Assembly (NCBI GenBank): GCA_023443025.1 | Contig: JAEZWM010000017.1 | Span: forward strand, 1-64,000 | DNA: 64,000 nucleotides | Direction of reading: 5' to 3' | From: Bacillota bacterium | Lineage (GTDB): Bacteria; Bacillota; Clostridia; Tissierellales; Peptoniphilaceae | Shown: in pieces, positions 7,464 through 16,105 of the stretch | How positions within the stretch are numbered: the stretch's first letter is position 1 | How the letters are laid out: every line of letters starts with the position of its first letter | The notes under the pieces: model-generated | Told to the model about the DNA's origin: nothing | The model's input: the letters and a program-made list of their open reading frames with translations, nothing else | Databases searched by the model: none | Translations under genes and position numbers: made by a program

Positions 7464-9206
7464 TCATCTTAAATCAATAATTTGCAACTGTATTGACCTA
7501 TTACCTCTAAATTCATTGACTTTTGGAAAATATACAAGGTCAATATAATTTGGTGTTCTGTCTTTAGTAGAGTAAGCATTTATGCTTCTACCTTTAAATT
7601 TATTTACCAAATATTCCTCTATAGATTGAACATCTCCAAAAGCTATACATTCTAAAACCCTGCCATTTTTAAATACATTAAGCTTTATAACATTTTGATT
7701 TTTTCCCATTATTTGATAGTTCAATAAATCTAAGTTCTTATCAGCGAAAATGGGTTTGGAATTTGCTTTGCCAAAAGGCTCTAAAATCTCTAGTCCATTA
7801 ATAAATTCTTCGTTTAAGTTTTCTACGGGATAAGCTACATCTATTGTTATCTCTTTTCGTAGGTTTTCTTTTGTTAAATCACTATTACTATTAATAAAAT
7901 GATTGAACAGGTTTAGATTATCATATTTTAAGCTTAACCCGGCAGCCATCTTGTGACCTCCAAAAGATATTAATAAATCACCGGCTTCAGTTAATTTATT
8001 ATGCATATCATAAGCTTCAATGCTTCTGCCTGAACCTTTTATAATACCATCATCTTTTGAATCTGCGAAAACTATAGTTGGTCTATGGAATCTATCTTTT
8101 ATTCTACCAGCAACTATACCAACTATGCTCTCGTGTGCGTTTTGTGAGTGAGTAACAATTATATCATTTTTATAGAGTCCCTTGTTATTAACTTGCTCTA
8201 GCACATCATCATAAGTAGATTGTGTTAGGTCTTTTCTTTCATTATTAAGCCTAACTAACTCACTAGCATAATTTAATACCAAATTCTCATCTTCTTCAAG
8301 GAATAGTTCTACACCAAGTCTGGCAGTAGAAAGTCTTCCGGACGCATTTATACATGGACCTATGACAAACCCTAGAGCATACACATCAACGGGCTTATTC
8401 CAACTATTTTCAGAAATTAAGGATAGTAATCCAAGATTATCAGTAGAGTTAATTCTTTTTAATCCTTCAACAGTTATGATCCTATTTTCTCCTAAAAGAT
8501 CTACAACATCACATACTGTACCCATTGCTACAAATTGTAATAGATCATAGCTTTCTTCTAGAGGTACTCCCATTGCACCATATAATCCGCAAATAAGTTT
8601 ATATGCTACTCCGGCACCGCACAATTCTTTGAAAGGATATTCACAGTCGCTACGTTTTGGATTTATAACTGCATCGGCACTCGGCAAATCCTGGATGCCA
8701 TTATCTTGTTTAACTTGATGGTGGTCTGTCACAATTACTTTAATTCCATTTTCTTTCGCATATTTAATGGTCTCGTGTGCACTTATGCCATTGTCACATG
8801 TAATAATAAGCGAGACTCCATTGTTTTTTGCGGTGTCGACTATTCTTTCATTAATTCCATAACCATCTTCTACCCTATCAGGAATTGCATAGGTAATCCT
8901 ATCGTGTAATCTACCTATTCCTTTAATGAGTGTCACTGTTGCTGAGTTTCCATCTTGATCATAGTCCCCAACAATGTGAATATGTTCATCATTATCGATA
9001 GAATCCATGATAATATCAACAGCAATATCCATATCCGCCATTAAAAAAGGGTCGTGGAGTTCTTCCAGTTTCGGGTTTAAAAATTTATTGATTTCGTCAA
9101 CAGTACAAACACCTCTATTAACCAATATGTGCAAAATCTCATCACTTAAATCAAGCTCTGATTTAAGCGATGAGATATCCTTATTATATATCATCCATCT
9201 ATTCAA
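7464..9206 (-). CDS. recJ: Single-stranded-DNA-specific exonuclease RecJ
   Basis: 5'-3' single-strand exonuclease of the DHH family, used in recombinational and mismatch repair. 580 aa, the length of the catalytic core with the OB domain. Motifs: GDYDQDG (residues 80-86, Mn ligands), DHH (161-163), CGAGVAYKL, and the DHHA1 motif GGHKMAAGLS. The start is a TTG at 9206 with AAGG about 10 nt upstream; no better in-frame codon is available. It follows the lapA-like gene by 30 bp and precedes relA. This is the position it holds in many clostridial yajC-scfA-scfB-secDF-recJ loci, but secDF is absent. Confidence 0.96.
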   Translation of the reverse strand: MNRWMIYNKDISSLKSELDLSDEILHILVNRGVCTVDEINKFLNPKLEELHDPFLMADMDIAVDIIMDSIDNDEHIHIVGDYDQDGNSATVTLIKGIGRLHDRITYAIPDRVEDGYGINERIVDTAKNNGVSLIITCDNGISAHETIKYAKENGIKVIVTDHHQVKQDNGIQDLPSADAVINPKRSDCEYPFKELCGAGVAYKLICGLYGAMGVPLEESYDLLQFVAMGTVCDVVDLLGENRIITVEGLKRINSTDNLGLLSLISENSWNKPVDVYALGFVIGPCINASGRLSTARLGVELFLEEDENLVLNYASELVRLNNERKDLTQSTYDDVLEQVNNKGLYKNDIIVTHSQNAHESIVGIVAGRIKDRFHRPTIVFADSKDDGIIKGSGRSIEAYDMHNKLTEAGDLLISFGGHKMAAGLSLKYDNLNLFNHFINSNSDLTKENLRKEITIDVAYPVENLNEEFINGLEILEPFGKANSKPIFADKNLDLLNYQIMGKNQNVIKLNVFKNGRVLECIAFGDVQSIEEYLVNKFKGRSINAYSTKDRTPNYIDLVYFPKVNEFRGNRSIQLQIIDLR

Positions 9207-9236
9207 TTTATCACTTACCTTATTTTGAGTTATTAA

Positions 9237-9713
9237 TTAAATACGATTATTATCATCTAGTTTTTCTTCTTTTATTGCTTCCGGTTTTATTATTTTAGCT
9301 CCTAGTTCAGTATCTTGATTTTTAGGATCTTCAACTTCTTTTGCTACGATTACTTCATCAGCTTCAAAACCGGTTACTCTATTATCCAATATGCTTTCTT
9401 CTAGAGTTTTTGAAGTCCCTGTTCTTAATTCGCTCTCAACAACAGCAACTCTAGCTCGTGCTCTCTCAAGTTCATCTTTGGTAGTATTAAGCTCTTTTTC
9501 AAGTGCTTTAATTTTTCTGGAAGCTCTTATTCTATGAACAGCATATATAATAAGCATAAATAATATACCTATTGCTACACAAGATAAGATCAAGACGGCT
9601 TGAGACATTTCTATTTTATCAAAAAACAAATCTACTATTACTAGCTGGCTATTTTTAAGTGCAAAAATTGCAACCAATAGCAACAATAATAGTATAAATA
9701 CAAGTAATACCAT
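9237..9713 (-). CDS. LapA-domain (DUF1049) membrane protein
   Basis: Small inner-membrane protein, 158 aa, with two membrane helices (about residues 1-20 and 38-58) separated by the LapA-type segment NSQLVIVDLFFDKIEMS. A predicted cytoplasmic coiled coil follows (residues 62-97, rich in Lys/Glu/Arg), then a charged tail. In proteobacteria LapA helps regulate lipopolysaccharide; its job in Gram-positives is unknown. The start ATG overlaps the scfB stop (TAATG), so the two are translationally coupled. It occupies the slot where secD-secF stand in related loci. Confidence 0.75.
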   Translation of the reverse strand: MVLLVFILLLLLLVAIFALKNSQLVIVDLFFDKIEMSQAVLILSCVAIGILFMLIIYAVHRIRASRKIKALEKELNTTKDELERARARVAVVESELRTGTSKTLEESILDNRVTGFEADEVIVAKEVEDPKNQDTELGAKIIKPEAIKEEKLDDNNRI

Positions 9714-11062
9714 TACTTATCTCCTTCCTTGTTGGCAAGAATGGAAAGTGAAAGTTCTAATCTCTTCTTTTCCATTTCACAACCTAATCTGTAAGGCTTA
9801 TTTAAAGTACCGTTGTTGTAGTATGCATTAGCATGACATCCCCCACTACAATAGAACTTTGCCCAACAACTTTTACAATCATCTTTTGTAAATACATTAG
9901 AATTTTTGAATTTTTCTCTTAGTTCAGTGTTAATAATACCATCATTTAAATTTCCCATTAGAAAATCATGATCTCCAACGAATTGATGACATGGGTAAAT
10001 GTCACCCTCAGGTGTCACTGATATATACTCTGCACCTGCTCCACAGCCAACTGATCTCTTAGCAAGACATGGTCCATCATTTAAATCGATTAGGAAATGG
10101 AAGAATAGAAAGTCATCGTCCTCATTAATCTCCATATAAGCTTTTGAAAATTCTTCATACTCTTTTAATATGGTTTCCAAATGTTCTTCTTTTAGTGCAT
10201 AAGGCTGATTTTCATCAGTTACTACCGGTTCAATCGATATCTTTTTGAAGCCTTGATTGTAAAACTCAAGCGCATCTTTTGAAAAATCTAGATTATTTGC
10301 AGTAAAAGTCCCTCTTATATAATAGTCCTTGTCACCTCTTCTCGAGATTAATTTTTTAAACTTAGGTACTATTATATCGAATGATCCCTTTTCATTTATT
10401 GTGGGTCTCATCATATCGTTAATTTCTCTTCTTCCATCTAAACTCATAACGACATTAGACATATGTTCATTGATAAAATCTATCTTTTCATCATCTAGCC
10501 TAAGTCCATTGGTTGTAATGGTGAATCTAATATTTTTATCATGAACTCGATTTAATTCTTCTCCATAAAGCGTTAGTTCTTTAACTACGTCGAAGTTTAA
10601 AAGCGGCTCACCACCAAAAAAATCTACTTCAAGATTTCTTCTATTTCCTGAATTTGCTACTAAAAATTCCAATGCTCTTTTGCCTGTGTCAACTTTCATT
10701 AAAGACCTGTCACCACTGAAATCGCCTTGTCCGGCAAAGCAGTACTTGCATCTTAAATCGCAATCATGCGAAACATGTAAACACATAGCCTTAATTATAT
10801 TTTCAGTATTGTATTTTATATCACCTGCATCTACGGGTTCTGAAAATAAATATCCAGCTTCTTTAAGTCTACTTAATTCATCATGAGTTTCTATAATTTC
10901 TTCCTTTTGATAATCCGGTAGCGAATCTATGATATTATCTACCCCGGTATGATAAATATCAATCATTTCATACGCAAGTTTATCCACTACAAATATACTT
11001 CCTGAATATATATCTAAAATTAAATATTTTCCATTGGATTCAAATTTATGTATCCTGTTCAT
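9713..11062 (-). CDS. scfB: SCIFF radical SAM maturase
   Basis: Radical SAM/SPASM peptide-modifying enzyme, 449 aa, that installs a thioether crosslink (sactionine-type) in the SCIFF peptide. Order: N-terminal peptide-recognition-like domain (1-85); radical SAM cluster Cys101-X3-Cys105-X2-Cys108 (CDLRCKYC); the GGEPLL motif; and a C-terminal SPASM domain with its multiple Cys (GCGAGAEYISVTPEG, CKSCWAKFYCSGGCHA) binding auxiliary Fe-S clusters. It lies 41 bp after scfA, with a terminator-like hairpin between them. AGGAGG stands 5 nt before the ATG. Confidence 0.96.
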   Translation of the reverse strand: MNRIHKFESNGKYLILDIYSGSIFVVDKLAYEMIDIYHTGVDNIIDSLPDYQKEEIIETHDELSRLKEAGYLFSEPVDAGDIKYNTENIIKAMCLHVSHDCDLRCKYCFAGQGDFSGDRSLMKVDTGKRALEFLVANSGNRRNLEVDFFGGEPLLNFDVVKELTLYGEELNRVHDKNIRFTITTNGLRLDDEKIDFINEHMSNVVMSLDGRREINDMMRPTINEKGSFDIIVPKFKKLISRRGDKDYYIRGTFTANNLDFSKDALEFYNQGFKKISIEPVVTDENQPYALKEEHLETILKEYEEFSKAYMEINEDDDFLFFHFLIDLNDGPCLAKRSVGCGAGAEYISVTPEGDIYPCHQFVGDHDFLMGNLNDGIINTELREKFKNSNVFTKDDCKSCWAKFYCSGGCHANAYYNNGTLNKPYRLGCEMEKKRLELSLSILANKEGDK

Positions 11063-11076
11063 TATTCCTCCTGAAT

Positions 11077-11105
11077 AAAAAAAATGGTGATAAACACCAC
11101 TTTTT
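11077..11105 (-). terminator. Attenuating terminator between scfA and scfB
   Basis: Hairpin stem 11085-11089/11095-11099 with a 5-nt loop, followed on the minus strand by eight T (11077-11084). It starts right after the scfA stop codon and ends before the scfB ribosome-binding site. It would give much more substrate peptide mRNA than enzyme mRNA. Confidence 0.75.
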
Positions 11106-11256
11106 ACTTTTGTGAGTCTGATGCCTCACACTTTTGATTTCCAACTGTACAAGATGTTTTGCATGCGGATTGACATGAAGTTTGACATTCTCCGCAGCCT
11201 GTATGTTTTGTACTGTCTTTGATATTTGATTTTTTAAGTATTTTAATATGCTTCAT
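11104..11256 (-). CDS. scfA: SCIFF ribosomally synthesised peptide precursor (six Cys in forty-five)
   Basis: Precursor of the SCIFF peptide, 50 aa. It starts MKHIKILKKSNIKD, and its core carries six cysteines at positions 21, 24, 28, 32, 36 and 43. The segment GCGECQTSCQSACKTSCTVG is nearly invariant across Clostridia. The maturase is encoded directly downstream. The function of the mature peptide is unknown; the family is near-universal in Clostridia. The ATG at 11256 has GGGGG 5 nt upstream. Nothing suggests an export signal or a dedicated peptidase in the window. Confidence 0.96.
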   Translation of the reverse strand: MKHIKILKKSNIKDSTKHTGCGECQTSCQSACKTSCTVGNQKCEASDSQK

Positions 11257-11311
11257 AGTATCCCCCTTTTTATATGTAGACTAAATGAAAAATAGCTAAG
11301 CTATAATTCAT

Positions 11312-11635
11312 TTAATCTTCTACATTTTCCTCTATAACTTCTTCTACCAGCTCAGTTCTTTTTTCTTCATCAGTTAATAATCTATAAACTGCTGATCTAG
11401 TGAACTCTATTCTGGTTCTACCTGATGTTTCAATGGTTAGGTAGTCTTGCCCAGCTTTAATAATCTTACCTTTAATACCTCCAACAGTAAGTATTTCATC
11501 TCCAACTCTAAGTCCACTTCTCATCTCATGAATTTCTTTTTCTCTTTTCTTTTGAGGTCTAATCATGAAGAAATATAAAAAAGCTAGACCCAAAAGAAGT
11601 GGAAGCAGCATAGAAAATTGTTCCAATCCTGGCAT
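11312..11635 (-). CDS. yajC: Preprotein translocase subunit YajC
   Basis: YajC, 107 aa: a single N-terminal membrane helix (residues 6-22, LLPLLLGLAFLYFFMIRPQ) and the conserved RPQKKREKEIHEMRSGLRVGDEILTVGGIKG cytoplasmic domain, here read in pieces, with an acidic tail. It is an accessory of the Sec translocon, normally with SecDF, which is not encoded nearby. AAAGGGGTGAGG precedes the ATG. It lies between tgt and scfA, the conserved clostridial order. Confidence 0.95.
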   Translation of the reverse strand: MPGLEQFSMLLPLLLGLAFLYFFMIRPQKKREKEIHEMRSGLRVGDEILTVGGIKGKIIKAGQDYLTIETSGRTRIEFTRSAVYRLLTDEEKRTELVEEVIEENVED

Positions 11636-11742
11636 ATCCTCACCCCTTTAATTTAAATCACTTATAGTAAAGTGTTTATTAACACAATCCTTAATCATTG
11701 TTGTAATGATTAATCTATAACCTTTTACTATTATAACCTATT

Positions 11743-12858
11743 TTAGTCACTATATCCATATTTATTATAAAATTCTTGCTTATACTCAGTGAATCTATCA
11801 TCTTTTATAGCCATTCGGATATTTTTCATTAAATCTGATAAGAAATATAGATTATGAATGCTCAATAATCTTGATGCTAATATTTCATTGACATTTATGA
11901 GATGTCTTATATAGGCCCTTGTATGGTTTTGACATGCATAACAACCACAGTTTTCATCAATAGGCCTAAAGTCATCAGCATATTTTGCATTACGAACAAC
12001 CATCCTACCTGAGTAGGTAAGTGCTGTTCCATTTCTTGCAATACGAGTAGGTAACACACAATCTGCCATGTCGATACCATGTTCTACAGCTTCAAATAGA
12101 TAATCAGGAGTACCAACTCCCATTAAATATCTTGGTTTATCCTCAGGTAGAAAGTCAGTTGTGTATTCAAGAATTTCAATCATCAGTTCCTTTGGCTCGC
12201 CTACGCTAAGTCCACCAATTGCATATCCCGGGAGATTAATCTCAGTTGTAAGTTCTGCACTCAGTTTTCTTAAATCCTTGTACATTCCCCCTTGGACGAT
12301 TCCGAAGAGAGCCTGTTCTTCTTTTTTGTGGTATTCTTTACATCTTTTGAGCCATCTAATAGTTCTGTGAAGTGAATTTTCTGTATACTCATAATCAGCA
12401 GGATAAGGTACACATTCATCAAATGCCATGATGATATCAGATCCTAAATCATTTTGTATTTCCATGGATTTTTCAGGAGAAATAAACTGTTTAGACCCAT
12501 CTATATGGGATCTAAACTCTACTCCTTCTTCTGTTATATGTCTTATATCGCTTAAACTAAAAACCTGAAATCCACCACTATCTGTTAAAATTGGCCTTTT
12601 CCAATTCATAAACTTATGAAGCCCACCGGCTTTCTTGATTATTTCTTGACCTGGTTTTAAAAAAAGATGATAAGTATTTCCAAGTATTATTTGAGTATCC
12701 ATGTCGTATAATTCATCAACTGTCATAGCTTTGACAGTGGCTTTTGTTCCAACAGGCATAAATACCGGAGTCTCTATTTCTCCATGCGGAGTCGTTATCT
12801 TTCCTAATCTTGCTTTAGTTTTTGTGTCTGTTTTGTATAATTCAAATTTAAAATTCAT
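11743..12858 (-). CDS. tgt: tRNA-guanine transglycosylase
   Basis: Exchanges G34 of GUN-anticodon tRNAs for preQ1, the first tRNA-level step of queuosine synthesis. 371 aa, the usual bacterial length. It has the catalytic-Asp motifs (LTDSGGFQVFS, and GLSVGEPK/MGVGTPD) and the zinc site C-X-C-X2-C...H (CGCYACQNHTRAYIRHL). I chose the ATG at 12858 (MNFKFELYK), 5 nt after GGAG, over a GTG two codons upstream that overlaps that site. It follows queA by 12 bp. A 107-bp gap with small hairpins separates it from yajC. Confidence 0.97.
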   Translation of the reverse strand: MNFKFELYKTDTKTKARLGKITTPHGEIETPVFMPVGTKATVKAMTVDELYDMDTQIILGNTYHLFLKPGQEIIKKAGGLHKFMNWKRPILTDSGGFQVFSLSDIRHITEEGVEFRSHIDGSKQFISPEKSMEIQNDLGSDIIMAFDECVPYPADYEYTENSLHRTIRWLKRCKEYHKKEEQALFGIVQGGMYKDLRKLSAELTTEINLPGYAIGGLSVGEPKELMIEILEYTTDFLPEDKPRYLMGVGTPDYLFEAVEHGIDMADCVLPTRIARNGTALTYSGRMVVRNAKYADDFRPIDENCGCYACQNHTRAYIRHLINVNEILASRLLSIHNLYFLSDLMKNIRMAIKDDRFTEYKQEFYNKYGYSD

Positions 12859-12870
12859 ATTCACTCCAAA

Positions 12871-13893
12871 TTAAATAATCAGCATTGCATCTCCAAAACT
12901 GAAGAATCTATAATCGTTCTTAATTGCATCGTCATATGCATTGAGAATCTTTTCTTTTGATGAAAAAGCACTTACCAACATTAATAGCGTTGATTTAGGT
13001 AAATGAAAATTCGTAATCAGCGCATCTACAACCTTAAACTCAAACCCCGGGTAGATAAAAATATCCGTCTCTCCACTCATTGGTTCAAGTATATCCTTAT
13101 CTCTTATTGCTGATTCAAGAGTTCTAATAGTAGTAGTACCAACCGCAATAACTCTTGATCCTCTTTTCTTAGCATCATTGATTGATTTGCAGGTGGCACT
13201 AGGAAGATTAAAGTATTCGCTATGCATAATGTGACTCTTAACATCATCTACACTTACAGGACGAAAAGTTCCAAGTCCAACATGTAGAGTAACATATTCT
13301 ATTATCACACCATTTTCTTTTAGTGATTCTAAAAGTTTTGGTGTGAAGTGCAAGCCCGCAGTTGGTGCTGCAGCCGAACCATCATACTTTGCATAAACCG
13401 TTTGGTATCTGTCTTTTTCTTTCAATTTTTCTTTAATATAAGGAGGTAATGGCATTTCTCCTAGTTCATCAAGTCTTTCTTCAAAAATCCCTTCATAATC
13501 AAACTCGACTACTCTTGTTCCATCTTCAAGTATCTCCTTAACAACACAGGATAGTTGATCTCCAAAGAGTACTTGCGTTCCTATTTTCATTTTTTTGCCA
13601 GGCCTAACTAAACATTCCCACAAATCGCCTGTCCGTCTTTTAAGCATTAATACTTCTATAGTTTCATCTTTATCTTTTCTGTGACCAAATAATCTTGCTG
13701 GGATTACTTTAGTATCATTAACAACAAGCACATCACCCGGCTTTAAATAATTACTTATATCGTAGAAATGTCTATGTTCTATTTCACCCGATATCCTATT
13801 CATTACGAGTAATTTCGACTGATCCCTGTGGGGAATTGGATGCTGGGCTATCCTTGATTCATCAAGGTTAAAATCAAAATCATCTGTTTTCAT
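12871..13893 (-). CDS. queA: S-adenosylmethionine:tRNA ribosyltransferase-isomerase
   Basis: QueA transfers and isomerises the ribosyl group of SAM onto preQ1-tRNA, giving epoxyqueuosine. 340 aa, full length. Conserved elements: FDFNLDESRIAQHP, GDVLVVNDTKVIPARLFG, AAPTAGLHFT, VTLHVGLGTFRPV, and SEYF. The ATG at 13893 overlaps the ruvB stop (TGATG) and is 5 nt from GGAG. An ATG one codon earlier is too close to that site. ruvC-ruvA-ruvB-queA-tgt is a classic Firmicutes order. I see no queG or queH here. Confidence 0.97.
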   Translation of the reverse strand: MKTDDFDFNLDESRIAQHPIPHRDQSKLLVMNRISGEIEHRHFYDISNYLKPGDVLVVNDTKVIPARLFGHRKDKDETIEVLMLKRRTGDLWECLVRPGKKMKIGTQVLFGDQLSCVVKEILEDGTRVVEFDYEGIFEERLDELGEMPLPPYIKEKLKEKDRYQTVYAKYDGSAAAPTAGLHFTPKLLESLKENGVIIEYVTLHVGLGTFRPVSVDDVKSHIMHSEYFNLPSATCKSINDAKKRGSRVIAVGTTTIRTLESAIRDKDILEPMSGETDIFIYPGFEFKVVDALITNFHLPKSTLLMLVSAFSSKEKILNAYDDAIKNDYRFFSFGDAMLII

Positions 13894-14900
13894 CATTTCT
13901 CCATAAATTTATAACCAAGATGTTCATAAGCTCTCTTGGTGAGTACTCTCCCTCTTGGTGTTCTAGTTAAAAATCCAATCTGTAGTAAGTAAGGTTCGTA
14001 TACATCTTCTATGGTTATACTTTCCTCACCTGTAGAGGCCGCTATTGTATCTATACCAACAGGACCGCCATTAAAGTTTTCTATTATTGTTTTAATAAGC
14101 CTAATATCAGTGTGATCAAGTCCCAATGAATCAATCTCTAATACATCAAGACCTTTCTGACTCATTTCATGGGTAATAACGCCTTCTCCCATAACTTCAG
14201 AATAATCCCTTACTCTCTTCAGTAATCTGTTTGCGATCCTTGGAGTCCCCCTAGATCTTTTTGCAATCTCAATCGCTCCCGATTCTTCTATCGGTACATT
14301 TAATATATTCGCAGATCTTTTTACGATGGTTTTTAGACTGTTTTGATTATAGATCTCCAAGTTAAGGAGCACCCCAAACCTGTCTCTAAGAGGACTTGAT
14401 AATTGTCCTGATCTTGTTGTTGCTCCAATCAGTGTAAAGTGCTCCAGATCGATTCTAAGGCTTCTAGCAGTGGGACCTTTGCCAACTATTATATCAAGTG
14501 CAAAATCCTCCATAGCAGGATACAAAACCTCTTCCACACTTCTATTAATTCTATGGATTTCATCAATAAATAATACATCTCCATGAGTTAGATTAGTAAG
14601 TATACTAGCTAAGTCACTAGGTCTTTCAATTGCAGGGCCGGAAGTAATCTTTATATTTACCCCCATTTCATTGGCTATAATCCCAGCTAAAGTCGTTTTA
14701 CCTAGTCCGGGAGGACCATGTAGCAGTACATGATCTATTGGTTCGTTTCTTTGCTTAGCAGCTTTTATAAAAATATCCAGTTTCTTTTTTGCTTTATCTT
14801 GTCCGATGTAATCAGACATCCATTTAGGTCTTAACGAGGTTTCAAATTCCTCATCTTCCCTAGTTCCTGCTCCACCTATTATTCTTTCATTTTTGTCCAT
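13893..14900 (-). CDS. ruvB: Holliday junction branch-migration helicase RuvB
   Basis: Hexameric AAA+ motor that pumps DNA through the RuvA-junction complex. 335 aa. Walker A GPPGLGKTTLA, Walker B VLFIDEIHR, sensor 1 GATTRSGQLSSPLRDRFG, arginine finger region GTPRIANRLLKRVRD, and the C-terminal winged helix (residues about 260-330, YLLQIGFLTRTPRGR). AGGAG lies 6 nt before the ATG. It overlaps queA by 1 bp and follows ruvA by 32 bp. Confidence 0.98.
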   Translation of the reverse strand: MDKNERIIGGAGTREDEEFETSLRPKWMSDYIGQDKAKKKLDIFIKAAKQRNEPIDHVLLHGPPGLGKTTLAGIIANEMGVNIKITSGPAIERPSDLASILTNLTHGDVLFIDEIHRINRSVEEVLYPAMEDFALDIIVGKGPTARSLRIDLEHFTLIGATTRSGQLSSPLRDRFGVLLNLEIYNQNSLKTIVKRSANILNVPIEESGAIEIAKRSRGTPRIANRLLKRVRDYSEVMGEGVITHEMSQKGLDVLEIDSLGLDHTDIRLIKTIIENFNGGPVGIDTIAASTGEESITIEDVYEPYLLQIGFLTRTPRGRVLTKRAYEHLGYKFMEK

Positions 14901-14932
14901 ATACGACTCCTATCTAATGATAAGTATATTTC

Positions 14933-15517
14933 TTATCTTGCAAGTCTGATAATACATTGCTTTATTATCTCTTCGATTCCCATACCTTCCATATTAAGAG
15001 ATCTGATAACCTTTATTACATCTGCTCTCATGTATCCGAGATTAGTAAGAGCTTCTATTGCAGACTCTATGTCATTATCAACAGCTACTTCTACTGGTTC
15101 ACTTATAGTAAATGACATCTTAGATATTTTGTCTGAGAGTTCCAATATAATTCTGGAAGCAGTCTTCTTGCCTACACCAGGAGCCTTGGTTAACATATCT
15201 ATGTCATTGGATTGAATTGCCGTTGAGATTGATGATACCGATAATGACGAAAGTATTGCAAGTGCAATCTTAGGCCCAATGGAGCTAACAGTTGTTAGAA
15301 GCTTAAACATATCGAGCTCTTCATCATCATGAAAACCATAAAGTACTATAGCATCTTCCCTTACCGACATATAAACATGTACCAGGTATGATTCATATAG
15401 TGTAAAATTCGAAATTGAATAAGAAGAGGTATTGATTAAATAACCTATACCATTATTATCAAGAACTATGTAATCTTCTCCAATTTTCTTTATATCTCCA
15501 ATTATATAATCTAACAT
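14933..15517 (-). CDS. ruvA: Holliday junction-binding protein RuvA
   Basis: Tetrameric scaffold that holds the four-way junction and recruits RuvB. 194 aa. N-terminal OB fold (MLDYIIGDIKKIGEDYIVLDN), tandem helix-hairpin-helix region (VSSIGPKIALAILSSLS and APGVGKKTASRIILELSDK), and a small C-terminal RuvB-contact domain (ESAIEALTNLGY...). AAAAGGAGC precedes the ATG. It lies 47 bp after ruvC. Confidence 0.98.
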   Translation of the reverse strand: MLDYIIGDIKKIGEDYIVLDNNGIGYLINTSSYSISNFTLYESYLVHVYMSVREDAIVLYGFHDDEELDMFKLLTTVSSIGPKIALAILSSLSVSSISTAIQSNDIDMLTKAPGVGKKTASRIILELSDKISKMSFTISEPVEVAVDNDIESAIEALTNLGYMRADVIKVIRSLNMEGMGIEEIIKQCIIRLAR

Positions 15518-15564
15518 TTTTGCTCCTTTTGATTTTTTAAAACTATATTACTTAATAATGATAA

Positions 15565-16059
15565 CTACCTCATCTTATACTCTTCTTTAAATTTATGAGC
15601 AAAAGAATGGCAAATCGCCACAGCAAGTGCGTCTGCCGCATCGTCAGGCTTTGGAATTTGGTTAAGATTTAATATCATTTTAACTACTTCCTGAATTTGA
15701 TGTTTTTCTGCCCTACCATAGCCCACAACAGCTTGTTTAATTTGTAATGGCGTATACTCGTAAATTTCTAACCCATTATTAGCAGCTGCAAGTATTTCCA
15801 CACCTCTGGCTTGACCTACAGTTATTGCCGTTTTAACGTTTTTGTTAAAGAATAGTTCCTCTATTGCAAGTTCCGAAGGATTATACTCTTTAATTATATC
15901 AGATATTTCATCATAAATTACTTTAAGTCTAGTCGGTGTATCAGACTTTGAGGATGTATTTATACATCCATATTCTAACATAGTTAATTTATTTCCATCC
16001 ATTTTTATAAGTCCATATCCGACTATTGCAATCCCCGGATCTATGCCCAAAATTATCAT
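15565..16059 (-). CDS. ruvC: Crossover junction endodeoxyribonuclease RuvC
   Basis: Dimeric resolvase that nicks Holliday junctions symmetrically. 164 aa. The catalytic acidic residues are present in ILGIDPGIAIVGYG (Asp7), AIEELFF (first Glu) and KPDDAADALAVAIC. AAGGAG lies before the ATG. The gene lies just after the terminator of the unknown 241-aa gene and only 47 bp from that gene. Its promoter is therefore unclear: either read-through or a promoter inside the upstream gene. Confidence 0.97.
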   Translation of the reverse strand: MIILGIDPGIAIVGYGLIKMDGNKLTMLEYGCINTSSKSDTPTRLKVIYDEISDIIKEYNPSELAIEELFFNKNVKTAITVGQARGVEILAAANNGLEIYEYTPLQIKQAVVGYGRAEKHQIQEVVKMILNLNQIPKPDDAADALAVAICHSFAHKFKEEYKMR

Positions 16060-16074
16060 AAGTTCTCCTTAAAT

Positions 16075-16103
16075 TAAAAATCTCTCCTAAGAGAGATTTT
16101 TTT
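16075..16103 (-). terminator. Terminator after the 241-aa unknown gene
   Basis: Stem 16080-16086/16091-16097 with a 4-nt loop. Flanking A and T runs (16076-16080 and 16097-16103) make it able to work in both directions. It lies between the unknown gene and ruvC. Confidence 0.8.
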
Positions 16104-16105
16104 CA

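Noticed and set aside
9237..9713. LapA-like protein as SecD or SecF remnant
   Set aside because: No SecD/SecF motifs; two short membrane helices and a coiled coil match the LapA domain layout instead.
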